NCBI RefSeq assembly: GCF_047496725.1
Contig: NC_132972.1
Coordinates: 13,655,001 to 13,719,000, forward strand
Length of the DNA stretch: 64,000 bases
Source of the DNA: Anoplolepis gracilipes
Lineage: Eukaryota; Arthropoda; Insecta; Hymenoptera; Formicidae
Direction of reading: 5' to 3'
Shown: one piece after another, positions 22,621 through 36,580 of the stretch
How the letters are laid out: the number at the start of each line of letters is the position of its first letter
Position numbering within the stretch: position 1 is the stretch's first letter
Notes under the pieces: generated by a model
The model's database searches: none
What the model was told of the DNA's origin: nothing
What the model saw: only the letters and a program-made list of their open reading frames with translations
Translations under genes and position numbers: made by a program

Positions 22621-23980
22621 CGTCGAATAATAGAATTATATATTTTGACAGTCGAATTTAAAAATAAAACTGAAATAGAATACTTATTTGTATTATATAA
22701 TCTTACATCTTAATATTATTGCTTTTTATTTTCGCCAATTATTTGCCCCTTTTCGGTAATATACATTTAATCTAAAAACTTAAAATTTTATTATTTATTA
22801 TTTTAATCACACAAATAATAAAATGCAACGATAAATAAGCAGAATATATATGTGAATTCTAAAAATCACTGCATAATATGTTGAAGGAATAAATGAGAGA
22901 GCTAATCTCTTTCGTTCAAAGATATAAACATTTAATGATTTCGTCACTGAAATTTATTATAAAAGACAACTAAAATAATATAAAATAGAATATTAATAAA
23001 TAAAACAATAATATATATAAAAAGCAATTATATCAACACACGCAGGCTTAGAGTATAGATTTTACTCGTCAATCATCGATAGATATCATCGAGCGACCGA
23101 TTAAGAGATTATATCAAGCTAGCGAGCTTTATGATTATTTATTTTTCAAAAGCGTAGAATAATAATTAAGCTAGCAGAGTACGATTTACGCGTAGACGCT
23201 TGTCTGATATCTTCCTGTTTATTCTTTTATTATTGCACCGAGATATGAGTTCTTCCGCGGATATTACGCGCTATGTTTAATGCATCACTTGTTCAGCGGC
23301 GAGAGATCGAGATAATTAGCGTCAAAATCGCAGCATTGCTTGCCACGACTCGTTTGCACATCCCGTTATGCCGCGTCCATCTACAACGAGAATCTTATCG
23401 TCTAGGACATCGATATTTTCCGTCGATGACGAGGTCGCTTGTCGAGATTATACGCTAAAGAATATCAGCCAGTATTAATGATGACTCGATAGTTGAATGA
23501 AGGATAAACCGGTATTGGGTCAATGAAGAGATAAACTTTTCCCAAGTCGCAGAAATTAGAAATCTGTATGCAAATTATCGTGATAACGATAAAATGCACG
23601 AGTTTTTATATTTTGATATTAAGATTGTACTCTAGTTCAAATTTTTTTACATTTAATATTCTCGTTTTCATATTTCTTTATTATATAGGTTGAATTTATT
23701 AAATTTCTCTATAATTTAAAAAATGTGTATAAATAATTATTTAAATATATTTAATGTATTATAAACATTGTAAAATTAAGTTTTTTAAAAATTTGATATA
23801 AAAAAAACAGTATGCAAAAATGAAGAAAAGATTTCTTCCACAGAAATTAAAAAAATTTAATCTACAACTTAAATCTCGACGATTTTTGCGAAAGACATGG
23901 ATCCTAAAATTCATTAAAGTCTATCTATATATGAAAATATTCAAAGACATATTTGAGCTATTTCGTATATTTATTGTTGA
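22621..23980. other. A+T-rich stretch with a mixed patch at 23.05-23.48 kb
   Basis: A+T-rich at both ends. The middle patch has non-repetitive mixed sequence and a 61-codon plus frame (23273-23458) with no recognisable motif. Confidence 0.55.
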
Positions 23981-24400
23981 GCGCGTTCTCGCGACGTGCG
24001 ATGACATTCATCGTCATGACAGTAGATGTGGCACGTTGCCACCTGAAAATGAGTCCCGAGACTCGCGGTGGATCGCCGCAGGTGCGAGCGTGTCAATTTA
24101 ACGACGGCGGCAGCATCGCGTACGGCGTTGGCATACCAAGGAAGACTAAGGAGCCTTAAGGAACGAACGCTTAAGCGATGCAAGTCCTCCGTCGCGCGTA
24201 CGTACACGCGCGGTGCAATGCCCTCGCGACGGACTTAGAGATAGTATCGTCTACACCCACACGTTGACGTTGAGTCGACCGCCTCTCGTTTGCGCCTCTT
24301 TATGTCACGCGTTCTTTTACGCGCGAAGAATGAGATACCAAGCCAATATACACTCGCGAAGCTTAATCTAGTAAACTTAAATCCTCTAGCACCCCTTTGC
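23981..24400. other. CpG-rich island
   Basis: G+C-rich, CpG-rich sequence containing a short CG/GTAC-rich patch at about 24193-24213. Frames of 93, 68 and 78 codons overlap on both strands with no domain. Confidence 0.5.
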
Positions 24401-26560
24401 TTCAATCGAATTATAATTTGCCAAACGTGATATTGATTCTCTGTCTTGTTTTATTCGATATCATGGCAAGATTTGATTTGATTTTTATAATATATTTTGC
24501 AATATATATATATATTTCTCTGTATGTTTGCGAAAGATTTGGATCTCGTTCTTAATTATAATGTTACAGAATTTTATGAAGCTTCATGTGTAGTTTCATA
24601 TCGTAATTCCTATAATGATTGTGTCGCGAGAAATCCAATCTGAAATCAATGATTTTTCTTAAACAGATCCTGGTCAATGATTTAATTTATATCTTTGAAA
24701 TTTGACTAAGTATTAAAATATCTATTACAGTTCTCAAATTTACGTTCAAAATACATGACATTTTTAGTTTATAAGCACATATTCTAAAAAAATATATTGA
24801 AAGAAAATTACAATCTTAAAGCTTTTATGTATATATTATATTTGCGTAGGTTTAGTTTATTTTTCATTATAATACGAGTATAATTGCAGATTTTGCTTTC
24901 TCAGTCAAGTTTGGAATTAATACACTTTGTAGTTATCGAGCGAAGAGGCTTTCAGCCTAATTATATTCTTACAATTGCATTACCACGTTACCATGGAAAA
25001 AAACCGATCAACTATAATGAAAGTTCTATTTTAAAACAAGGAAATGAGGGTGCGATAAAGAATTTTAATATTATAAAGATTGAATTTATTGAAAATTGGT
25101 TCCGATATATTTTATTTATTTTTAATCTCAATAACATAAATCATACTTTTTGCATAATACTTTGCATTACGTTTAATTGAAGAAAGGATTTGCCTTTTTA
25201 TTAGAATGCAGAATATATATTTTTTCTGCTCACGTGTGTTCGATATGTCAGAAAAAAAGGCGGTCGCTATGAAAGAAAATGCATAGGTACTTCATGTGTT
25301 TGGATAGCGTTAAATGAATCGTGTCGATACTGTCGGGACAGTCATCGGATGTTACGTTCATAAGTGCAATAGTGATCGTTTTAGCGATACGGATATGGAT
25401 ATGATGTATGATTATTCAAAGATGCAAATGTATAGTCTATATCCGCTGGTCAGGCGAGATCCATGTCCTACTTTTCTTCGTGGTCGAACGACGGAATTTT
25501 ATTGGCATCTCTTTGCTATGCGGAGGTGAAACTAAGTCAGATAACTACGGCGTTTTCCTCTGATATGGCAAGCCTCTCTTGCACTAGATCATAATTTTCA
25601 TGTAAAGCAGAAACTTTTGAGTCTTGTCACACAGTAGAGTCAACGAGCTTAATATTATCTTTTGACTTGCGATAGATTTGTATCAAAGATGGTAGAAGAT
25701 ATCGTTTCTTTGAGATTATAATAGTAGTATTATTATAATTTGAAGTATTATGACAAAAAAATAATTTTTCTATTTTCTAATTCTGTATTTAGAATTTCAG
25801 TATATTTACAACTATTAGAAAACTATTAGAAATTGCAATTTTTACGCAAAAAGGTTAATTCATAAAAATCTGATGCGTATCAATTCCTTGACTTGAAAAT
25901 TAAAAAAGTTATGATTTATTTATATAATTACGTTATATAAATTTAATAACATTTATATACATACATGTTTCAAATATTTTTTATATAAGATATTAAAGAT
26001 ATTAAATAAGATATTAAATATAATATATGTTTATAAGTTTCATACAAAAGTAGTGTTGAAATAATTGTCGTGAAAAAATTATTATAAAGAAAGGAAGTAT
26101 GTTATCCATAAGAACAATTTTTAAATAATGATAGATAGATACGAATCAGTTTTACAATTTTTAGAAGTGAGTCTAATCTAAATCTTTGTTAGATGCGTAA
26201 GATTAATAACGAAAGCTATTTCAGTAGTGGAACACATGATATTAACAGTATGCTACTTTGTTCTACTTTATGAAAATATATATACTTACTGCAACAATCA
26301 CGCGATTAAGAATATCTATATCTATCTAAAGTTGTTATACTTTGTAATCGTTCCAAAAACCGATATTCAATTTTTTTTACAAATACCTATTAAAAAATAT
26401 AAATGCTTTGTTTATAGTATAATCCATTTCTACATTTTTTATATTTGTGTAAACTTTTTATAATAAATTTTTCATTATATATACGAAATTATCAATATGT
26501 GATGTGCGTAATAGATCTTAAGATAGTATTCGCTACATATATATTTGTGACTCTAAAAGA
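24401..26560. other. A+T-rich stretch with a mixed patch at 25.22-25.56 kb
   Basis: A+T-rich over most of its length. The mixed patch contains a 71-codon ATG frame (25314-25529) that is preceded directly by an in-frame stop and followed by an AG/GTGAAA donor-like word. It has no recognisable domain. The 78-codon frame at 26227-26463 is Ile/Tyr-rich A+T sequence. Confidence 0.5.
24884..25180 (+). other. Unassigned A+T-rich reading frame
   Basis: Ninety-eight codons without a stop in A+T-rich DNA, which is moderately unusual. It has no ATG, but an acceptor-like TAATTGCAG sits at its first bases, so only an internal exon or decayed element would make sense. The peptide is Ile/Leu/Asn-rich and I recognise no family. 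No convincing donor follows. A frame this long is expected a few times by chance in this much A+T-rich DNA. Confidence 0.07.
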
Positions 26561-26890
26561 TTTACTCTTGATATGGAAGTAAACGTTATGCTAACGTAAC
26601 GCGCGGATTATACTGAACATTGTACAGCATAAATATTTATTTCCAAAATTCTGATGAAAGACTTCTTTACTATCTATCTCCATCAATATCTTCGATCTGC
26701 AGGTTATTAACCTGAACGGCGTTAACCGGCTACAGCGCCCGTTATCCGACTAGAAAGTGGATTGAAACGTGACACGTGGCTGCGTGACATTTATTTTATC
26801 GGAGCAACGCACGTGCGACCTATTATAATTGACTTTGCGCTGCGCCGTACAGTTTCCGTAACCACATAGCGACGAATCAACTATCGAAAT
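26561..26890. promoter_or_regulatory. Candidate regulatory patch
   Basis: Unique mixed-composition sequence in A+T-rich DNA with stops in all frames. It contains GTGGCTGCGTGACA at 26776-26789, matching 13 of 14 bases of a word at 18512-18525 in a similar patch. Function is inferred from style only. Confidence 0.15.
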
Positions 26891-28840
26891 CTATAGCTTG
26901 GCAAAAACTGGAGTAAAAAAATTTAAATAGCTTAAAAGATATAATTATATTTGATTTTTGTAAATATCTTTTTCCTGGCAAAGATCTACTACATCACATC
27001 TTTGATAATTCTCCCTCTTCTTCCTTGTAACAAAATGTATATTACAAAGGACTTATAAAAATGTAAAGAGGAAATGGAAATAGATAATACTGTAAGTGAA
27101 GCATTTGCATATATTGCAGAAGAAAGCATGAATGGGATAAAAAAACGTCTTTGATTTACAGCGTTTTTTGCATTTCCAGTCTGCAATCGGCCGAGTCTCA
27201 CTATTATAAATCATTCCTCGTGTAAAACGCACGTTTGTTATGACTGCGTCAACGATTTCTACATATCTAGATGTGTATCTTATAAATATGTAAATTCAGA
27301 TAATTTAAGCCTACGGGGCAGGAATCTGCATCTCGGAATAGGATAAGATTATTGTATGCCGTAAATTCGAATGCATTAGCGCGTGATAGGTAAGCATAAT
27401 TTTCTGTTAATTCATGTTTTTAGGGCAACGCGTGATTACGGGTTTGCATTGCGTATTAAAGTCGCGACTTTCGTATTTGTATATATACTATAAGTCTCTC
27501 GGAACAAGTTGACATAAATTTATATTATATTATAGTATTTTACATTCAGCTTCAACGAGAGCTGTGCGTCGTTTGATAAGCGACACTGCGCGAGTGCATC
27601 TCGCAAACTATTATTTCTCGTCTACAATTATTTAATCCGTCTCCTGATAATTACACCATAGTGACGTATAATTGGATTAAATTACCAACCGAGAGCATGA
27701 CATATTAATTTATCCATTTGCTCTAATTTCCAATAAAATGCGTATGCATAAATAAACCGTTATAACGTTGAAGAACTTTGATGAACGATAATGTGAGTAC
27801 TGAAGCTAACGTTCTCTTTGTTTGATTGATCTGTCTAATAGATGTAATATTTCGAATATATATGTATATCTTAATAGATATGAAATAGATTTAGAGAAAT
27901 AATTTTTGAAGAAAATATTTTTCTTTTTTCCATATTTATTCAAAAATCATAATGTAAAATAAAACGTAATGCAATCATTAAAATATTATTAATCATTATT
28001 ATTATTTTCAATACACATACTATTTATGTTATATATAAATATATATCCTACTATGTTTGATAAAACTTATAAAATGATATTAAACCAAAATTCAGAAACT
28101 AAACACTAGAAATTCGATACGTATCTCGAGAGAGAATTAACGTAATGAAAAGAGAACGAAATGACGTCGAATGAAGGCATTAAACGATATTAAGTTTTGG
28201 CTACCTGAGCATAGATCTTCTCTTTAAAATCATGGAGTATAATGTCGCCTCCCATTACAATTTACGTCGCACGCAAAGTCGGTTATGAATAAATTAAACG
28301 CATAATACATTTTCTAAAATCAGTAACTATACTGCCGTCTAATAGTCTCGAGTGAAGTTTCATCTCGATAACCTGAATTATATCATCGGTAGTAAACGAT
28401 AATTTTCTTAATTTATGATAGAGACAGAACAGTATTAAATATGTAACTGAAAATATCTAACTGAATCATATCTATAGGGAACAAAAAATTATAAAAACTT
28501 TAAGATTTTACTATTTCACATAAACATTACATTACAATTCTGTCTGGTATTTCCATTAGCACCATAAATGTTAAAATTACAAATTTTATACAATTAGAAT
28601 ACATTTTGTATTTTTATAAAATATCGATTTTTATCCATTACTAACGGAAAATTTTTTTTTTCTATTCGATTAGAAACACCAATTTTATATAATATAGCTG
28701 ATTAAAGTAGTTCACGCTGTTATTTCTCGATATAAAACTATATCTCTTCAAAGTTTCGCAACAATCACGCGCAAAAAAAAAATTCGTTTTCAATCATCGT
28801 TATCGATAACATTTGCAATAGCTGATGCCACAACCTCTTC
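26891..28840. other. A+T-rich stretch with a mixed patch at 27.18-27.68 kb
   Basis: Mostly A+T-rich. The mixed patch has no open frame of note. Nothing recognised. Confidence 0.6.
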
Positions 28841-28871
28841 GAGTAGCCGCGTTTTAGATCCAAATTTTTCC

Positions 28872-28920
<49 letters not shown>

Positions 28921-29420
28921 GACGAGGTCGTTGCACCCGTTGGCCGATGAGCGAATTCGAGAGATCGAGGGAGGTACCTCTCTCCGTCCGCCGTCGCTGA
29001 GGTTGTGGCGGAGTAGGGTGATGGGTGGTAGGCAGAGAGAGGTTGATGCCCGGGTTTACTTCCTAGTCTGGTTGCCTGTATCGACCGGATAGCGTCCCGC
29101 CGTCTATAGCACACACGAGGCGAAGCGAGGCGAGACGCAGACTCTGTGTCCGAGTCTCTTTCTCTCTCCCTCTCTTTATCTTTCTCTTTCGGTCCATGTC
29201 TCTCTATTCGCGCGTACGCCGCCGCAATTGTCTATGAAGTTGTTTTTCCTTATCTGCTCTTGCCAGTACGCGCCGGGAGGGTTGTGCGTTGCGCGCTCAA
29301 ATCAAATTTTCAGGCTTAACCGCTTGCGCTTATTGTCCAGCCTTTCCAAATACGATGTTTCACAAGCAGTCGGGACATCCCCTTTGCACCTTGTACCGAT
29401 ATTTCTCAACTCTTGACAAT
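28841..29420. other. CpG-rich island with a CGA repeat
   Basis: G+C-rich from the CGA repeat to about 29290, including a pyrimidine-rich run at about 29153-29190. An 86-codon minus frame (28854-29114) ends in a Ser run encoded by the repeat. Its non-repeat part has no domain and there is no splice site that favours an exon, but a Ser-rich exon cannot be excluded. Confidence 0.45.
28872..28919. repeat. (CGA)16 trinucleotide repeat
   Basis: About sixteen uninterrupted CGA units followed by GGACGAGG. Confidence 0.96.
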
Positions 29421-29960
29421 TATTGAAATAACTTTGAATTCTAAAAAATTTTGAAACAGCACCAAATAGTAAATAAATGAGAATAAAGATCCTGTAGATA
29501 AATTTAGGCAATAAATATGTAGCTATGATTGGATAGATTATATTTTTTTTCTAAAAACTATTTTTAAAAATCTATAAAATATTAAGCAGATTAATGTGAG
29601 CGCAAATAATATACGCATTTTTTTTTTATTATTTGTCTGCATAATAATAAGCAAAAAAAACGTTGAAAAATCAATAAGTTGTGAAGACTTTACCGATAAA
29701 TTTATAAAGCATGAAGTCAGTCTTATCGTAGTAGTTTACAATATAAAAGTATAAGCAAACTTTGATGTTAGTTTAATTATATAAAAATATACTCTTTAAC
29801 ACAAAGGACTTTAACGAAGCGAATCTAACGGATAGATCAGAAATACGAATACAAAGTTTATATATGACACGTAAATTATTGAATGTACAAGATCTCTGTA
29901 AATATTTGGTAAAATGAATAAAACACAACGAATGTAAATTTTAAAACAGACTCTGTCTCT
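29421..29960. other. A+T-rich non-coding stretch
   Basis: A+T-rich with stops in all frames. Nothing recognised. Confidence 0.7.
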
Positions 29961-30480
29961 GGCCATATTTAACCGTAGCCAGCGTAACGACTGCCTCGCG
30001 ATATAATCCTTTCGAGTAATAACATTGGAAAAAATGCCGAAACGTGTATATGTATCGTCCTTTTTAAATAATATAGCAGCCGGGCGTAGCGAAGAAGGGA
30101 ATAAATTTCAGGGTGCGGTCGTTAAGTATCATCCGCCAAAAACTCGCTACACTGACGACGATTGAATGCCGCAGAAAGAGCCCGCTGCTCAATCAGCGAG
30201 AGGTGGAGATCGTTTCGGCGGCGTCGAGCAAGCGACCGACTTTTTGCTCGGCTAACCGCATTGTTGTGGTCATCCGGTAAGGCTACTTTCGGTAAATTAC
30301 CGTATTTGCCGGTAATGCCGCGTGGTTGCGGACGTGTTATTAGGGGACCGTGAATCGTTTTTTTGGGCGTCGGTTCTCACGCGCGCCCTAAAAACGCATT
30401 CGTGGATGTCCGTTACTTCTGTCGATAAGTCGTTAGACCCAGTCAAAGGTGCATTTGCTGCTTCGTGAATCATTCTTCGA
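29961..30480. promoter_or_regulatory. Candidate regulatory island with CGGTAA cluster
   Basis: Mixed to G+C-rich, CpG-containing unique sequence. CGGTAA occurs at 30275-30280, 30290-30295 and 30310-30315, with the inverted form TTACCG at 30297-30302. Just upstream, AACCGCA (30254-30260) and TTGTGGT (30264-30270) form an inverted pair of Runx-type words. A 63-codon plus frame across it has no domain. Regulatory role is inferred. Confidence 0.25.
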
Positions 30481-33360
30481 TGTTGACGAAAGATCGTTAA
30501 AGACTCATCTGACTTTATAACTGCATTTTATACGATCATGTTATTGTGAGTAACAAAACAATCAGATCTAGTACATCTACTAAATGCGCTAATATGATGA
30601 TAATTGTATTTAATGATTGAAAATATAAGCGATCATCAAGTAATGTAATATAAACCGAAAGAATAATAATTTCTCTTTATGCAAGAAAAGTAACGATAAA
30701 CACGTGTATTTTTATAGAGTTAAAATTCACGTTGATTAACTATTCCTGTCTTTTGGTAATCGTGGAAAGCATATTAAGGGAAAGTATTCAGATGCATTTC
30801 ACGTTGTCGCTTACATATTAGAGTCTAAAATCGTTACATCTCGATGTTGCTCACGTTTCATTCAATTGTGGTGTAATGAACAAAATTACGTAACGGTGAA
30901 CAAACGCACATACAAATATGCACGCACGGCAACCCAGTTCTCCTTTAAAACGTATGCGCGCGTCTTATATTTACATATATTTACATGCTAAACGGTGCGA
31001 CAGGTATGTCGATGAGCAAAAGTGGAAAATGAACGGTTTTTGTATTATCGGATAAATAATTTTCACGACGCCAGGAAAATTAATGGTGTAACGTTGCTTG
31101 CGCTTTCAACTCAATTTTCTCCCGGGAATTCTTACTTTATCGTGTAAAATCATGTTAACGTCAGTATCATTAAAATGTCTTGGCATTATAATAAACCAGT
31201 TAATTTACACGAGTACATGAATGCATGAATTACTTAATCAGCTAATCCTAACAAGATTTTACCAACTTATCTCAATTTTTAAGACTTAGTTGAATATTTC
31301 ATGTTGCGTGTAAAAAATTAAAATAGTATCTACTACATCTAGAAAAAAATAAATAGATAGTGTAAATAAATAATTAAAATCTTGTTGCAATGTAATGTAA
31401 GTTGCGAAAGATATAAATTATTTGCAAAAATGTCAAAACAAATAAAATAAGATAATTATAATGGACAAATGTAATATTATGAAAAAAAAAATACTTTTAT
31501 TATCGCAGTGGTACTTTTTTTTTTATATTTTTAGACGTCTATCTTGCAACAATATTATTCTTTTTAATCTAACTCAATGCAAGAATTCATTCTTAACATT
31601 AAATACATAATTATAAAATTTTTCAAATCTTTTTTTTTATTGATACATGATTATATTTGAAAATATTTGTTTCTACATGAAAATAAAATTTAAATAATAC
31701 TTAATCTTAAGATATATTTTATGTCATCAAAAGGGGCAATAAATCTGTTTATTTTAATATTAAAAAAATATAACATAATATGATAATTCATTATATAGAC
31801 AGAATATATTTTATCATAAAAGATTAAGTACAATAACAAGATTTCCATGCTGATTGGTATCATTAAATTAAAACTATTATTTAATTAAATTAAAAAAATA
31901 TCTGGAACAAAACCACGACTACATCCAGTTATACTTACGTTTTATTCTTCTTATCTTCCGACAAGTATACACAGCATTTTCGCTATTTCGCTCGTTTCCT
32001 CGTCAGTGCACGCGTACGCACATTGTGCTTGCGAGTCGTAAAACTTTATTACGCGTGTCAGCTTAAGAGATGCAAACTCAGTAAATGAAAAGACGCGTCA
32101 CGCACCAATTTCACTTTTACGTATTTTACAAGCACTCCAGACTGGATCATCAAATCAAATGTTCAAACGTGACGCGACAGTTATCTAAATACCTGATCGT
32201 CTCATGAACAATGCAAAAGCAAACTCCTTTAAAAGAGAGGAAAAATAATCCACCTCATCGTACGAGAAATGAAACGTTTAAAGGCGCAAAATGAATGAGC
32301 ACTTGAAAAAGATTAATTCCTACGAAAGCATTGCGATGAATAATATTTACAGATGTTAAAATCATGAATCCATAAAATTAATATAAATTATAGGAACATA
32401 AGATTATCAAGCAGGAAATAAAATCGACTTTTTATTTGTCTTGTAATTGTCGTAGTCCATGATTTAATTTCCAATTGCAAAATCAGTAAATGCATATGTA
32501 CACAATATCGAGCACTAATTTGATCAGTACGGGCGAATGCACCTGCGCGAGTCGATTGACGCAGTCGAGAGAGTCGCAAGTTCGTTCAGTGCGTTTACAC
32601 CTGAGGAATCAATGTACCCGATTGCATCTCGATACATCCGACTCGGGGGATAATAAACGTCGTATTCGAGATTGAACTTCTCGACGAACTATCTGCACTC
32701 ACTTAGAGTACCAAAGAGCATTTGCGATATCATACTTCGAAGAGAGTAAACGTAAAGTCAAAGTTTCATGTCCGAATACGCAAATTTGTTAAATTACAAA
32801 GTTAGAATCATATCTTTGATTTGAGTAGATGGTTTAATGGAAAGATTATTTAATATCTTTTTAATATAATTTAATATCTTTTTTATTTAATTATTTGATA
32901 ATGATTTTTATTATACATAAATAATTTAATAGACATAAAGAAAATAATTATATGTATATTTGCATACAGATATTTTTGTAATTTACCTTAAAAAAATATT
33001 GCTAATAGTACATTATGTAAAATAGAAAAATTAATTTTTTATCTTAACATCTTAGCTTCCTTTATGCAGTTTATTATAATATAAATTTATTACATATTAT
33101 TAGTACATATAAAATTTTAAAATAATACGTACGCTAGGGAGATATTTCTTTCGTTCACGATCAAGAATGGTTAACTATTTTTTAACAATTTGTTTGAATT
33201 GAATCTTAATTTATTGTCTATATAATAAACTATAATTTATAACACCGAATTATATATAACATATTTTTATTACAATATATAGAAACAAAAGGTATCAAAT
33301 TATATGATTAGTCTTACATACTTATTACCTATCTTTAATATAAATCATTTGAGAAAATCA
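30481..33360. other. Mixed then A+T-rich then mixed non-coding sequence
   Basis: Mixed composition at about 30480-31200, A+T-rich at 31200-31930, mixed at 31930-32760, A+T-rich after that. The second mixed patch has unique CpG-containing sequence and short overlapping frames of 61-63 codons with no domain. No repeat family or RNA gene recognised. Confidence 0.5.
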
Positions 33361-34420
33361 TAAGAGAAACTCAACTCGACGATGGTCAAAATAAATTATA
33401 TCTGAACATCGCTGCGAATTGATCTGCAACCTGCAAAGTGACCCGTGATGCACCGCGATTTGACACGCGCGAGCAATTTGGGGTTGCGGGCGGGGTTGAG
33501 GACAGCTGGTGGCGTTGAGAGCTGCTGCTGTTAGTGCGGGGTAGCAGAAAGAGTGAGAGAGAGAGAGAGAAAGAGAGAGAGAGAACGAAAAAGGAAACGA
33601 GGCAGAGAGTTTGCGAGGGACAAAGAGAGAAACGGAGAGAGAGAGAGAGACAGAGTGGAAGAGGGAGCGAAGGCGAATACAGTAGGGAGAGTTCGCGTTG
33701 GATGGAGGTGGCCGACGGAGGGAGGAGGACCGACCTCCCGGTCGAAGGGATGGTGGAAGGATTGGAAGAGGGCGGCGGGTCGCCGGCAATGGTGGCTGAG
33801 AAAGGTCGGTGAACTCGGGGTCGATACCCGCAGCAACGCGACCGACCAACCTAACATCCACCCCAGACTCCCTCTGCCTCCGCCAGCTGATCTACCTGAT
33901 CTCCCCGATTAAATTGCGCGCACGCACACACACAGCTTTACGAGCTCGCTCGGATGTGCTCCCGGTGTTGTACATGTATATGTAATAGTATACGCTCTCT
34001 CGTGTATAACGCCCGCGCACGAACACACGCGGTCCGTCGCACATGGTCCACAATGCAAGACTTATTCCGGAGAAGATCGCCGGGAGGTGAATTTGTTGAC
34101 GGCTATTGGATCCTCACGTTGCTGGCCCAAGTGCTGCCCGAGAATCGATCAGTTTCCGGGATGCGCTTTAACCCTTTATTGCACACATACAGTTTACTCT
34201 CGCGTGACGAAAGACGAGAGATATTTTTCTACCCGATATATTAGAAGTATGTCGCGTTCCGTCAGTTCTCTATTCCCTACGTGAGATTCGTTTATGTATC
34301 GACATACTTTGCAACTCGTATTATTTCATAGTTGTGGTCGATTTCCGCTTAGATGTGTAACGCATCGCTTTCCATCAAGTGAGAAACGTTTCTTCTATTT
34401 GCGAATAAGATCTCAAGTTT
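33361..34420. other. CpG-rich island with a GA-rich tract
   Basis: G+C-rich from about 33410 to 34230. Overlapping frames of 167, 119, 108, 96 and 92 codons on both strands are Arg-Glu or Leu-Ser readings of the GA tract and its flanks. The flanking part (33700-33910) stays open in several frames but has no domain. Could be a promoter region; nothing proves it. Confidence 0.5.
33547..33665. repeat. Imperfect (GA)n purine tract
   Basis: Plus strand is dominated by GAGA units with GAAA and GACA interruptions. GAGAG words of this kind bind GAGA factor in insects; that link is inference. Confidence 0.85.
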
Positions 34421-36580
34421 TACATACACAGAGAGTACAATCGCTTTATCACTCTTTGTTTTACAATTTTTTACTTTGCATTTTTGACAAGTATAATATA
34501 TTTAATAAGATATTTAATATTACTTATTTCAGATATAACACACACATAAAGTCAATTATTCTAGTCTTAAAATTTATTTTTGATTCTAGAGAAAATTGTT
34601 ATATATAATGTTATACATAATGATAATAATAATAATAATATATAATGGTGTAAAAAGTAGAAATTAATAATTTGACAGTTTTTTTGCTTCACAATTTTCT
34701 GCTTAATATTGAAATGATCAATTTTATTTCATCTATATTATCATAATTAGATTTTCATAATTAGAAAATAAAAATTTATTAAGAAAGTATTAATAGTGAA
34801 TTAAATAAGATGTAAAGTTTATGTTTACGCATTATACATGCGACAATGGTCTTATTATTCTTTTAAAAAATAAAGTTTTATGTGTAATGTTTCTTTTCTA
34901 TTTTAATTCGTTTTTATAAATAAGTCAATAATTACAATTTTAAATATTACACATCTAAAGATTAAATATTGTATCAGTTTCTATTTGTTTCCGTTATAGT
35001 ATTCGATTTATTGTGAATGTAGTAAAACGTTATTGAACCGGAAAACTTAGATGTTTTCAGCATCACGAATGCATACGGAAGGAGAGATGTACGATTTGAG
35101 GAAACGAGGATAACAAGAGTCACAGCAAATGACCTGGAAATGTTTTCGTAATCGAAACGCTTGTCCCGGTATTATTCGTTGTTTGCAATGACAGACATCC
35201 ATTCTTTCCACTGCCATCAGCACATACGTCTCAATAGAACCGCGTAGAATGTACACGTTAGAATGTACGATGGTTGAGCCTATTCAAAAGCGATGCATCC
35301 GATGCAGAATGCAAATCTACTCCAGAAATTTTTTCTCTCATTGTCAGATTTATTGCTCATTGATTGAGTGAGGATCGATCACGGTGAATTTAAAATAATT
35401 TTAAAATAAAAATATAATATCTCTTTACATTATTTTCTGCAAATGATGGAGGGAAGGCTGAATATATTTTAAAACGAAAAATTTTTAAATAAATATATAT
35501 GAATATTAGTATTGTATTAATATACACATACATATACATATATTACTATTATAACATTAATATATATTATACATTAATATTAATATTAAAATAAAAAATA
35601 AAGTTATAATGAATATAAATTAATAGAACGTTTAAATAGATACATAAAAAAAATAGACATTTTGTAATCCTAATCCTTTCTCTGTCTTGTTGGGATTAAC
35701 TGCACAGTCGCTTGTCACAAAGTCTTGAGCCTATCTTACTTCGAAATGCCTTCCATCTCTCGATGAGACACAAAAATAAATAAAATTATTTTATACTAAT
35801 GATGTTTCACGGATAGCGTTGCTTGTGTATTCGAGGGAGAAATCTTAGCGCGGCCGCGTTATCTTCATCCATTCGGTCGATCGGTCGATCGCGAACGTCC
35901 CGTCATCTCGTATATTATATTGCGATTATTGGCGAGTGATATAACATGGACGTGTGTCGTCCGCATGCCAGCTTATCACTTGTAAATGTATTATATGGAC
36001 CAGTGGCGCAAGAAGTCCAATGGGGTCTCTGAACTCCAGATACGATCTTTTCGTAGCGCTATCTATCTATCTGGCTTCCAACAGACGGACATACCTACTC
36101 ACCATCTCTCCTCTCTCTTCATGATCTCGTATATAAATACATTAGATAAAACGTGCATGCTGGCGATGAATATATTCATGCATAAATCGACATGCATTAA
36201 TCTACATTGTCCGTAGACCATTTAATTCCAACAATTTTATCAAGCTTTATTCCATCATTCGATTTTAAACCTTTTCTCACTTTTAGATTATTATTCGCCG
36301 ACATTGATAAATTGATTGAAATGTTGATTATTCTTATAATATGTAGTGAATTTTAAAATTAATATTTTGATTACAATTTTTTGATGTTTTGACGATTTTA
36401 TAAATTTTTTCTTTTATAAAAAAATATTTTGCAATATTATTTTTTTTGTAGGTTTTTAAATATTTTTTTAATTATGTCGATCAAGTAAGAATTCAACTGT
36501 GGTTTTATTTATTTATTTATTTTTTTCAAATGGTATATTTTACATATATTTTTCAATGTTTCGGAGTTTATTTTTACTGC
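34421..36580. other. A+T-rich stretch with mixed patches
   Basis: A+T-rich at 34421-35030, 35330-35700 and 36220-36580. Mixed patches at about 35030-35330 and 35800-36210 carry short unassigned frames (69 and 76 codons). An AAT run lies at 34623-34641. CGGTCGAT is tandemly repeated near 35874-35889. Confidence 0.55.

Noticed and set aside
33358..33912. Frames up to 167 codons around the GA tract
   Set aside because: Arg-Glu and Leu-Ser repeats from GA/CT sequence, with several frames open together.
35519..35600. TA/ATTA-rich run as a MITE
   Set aside because: A+T-rich slippage with no defined inverted ends or target duplication.
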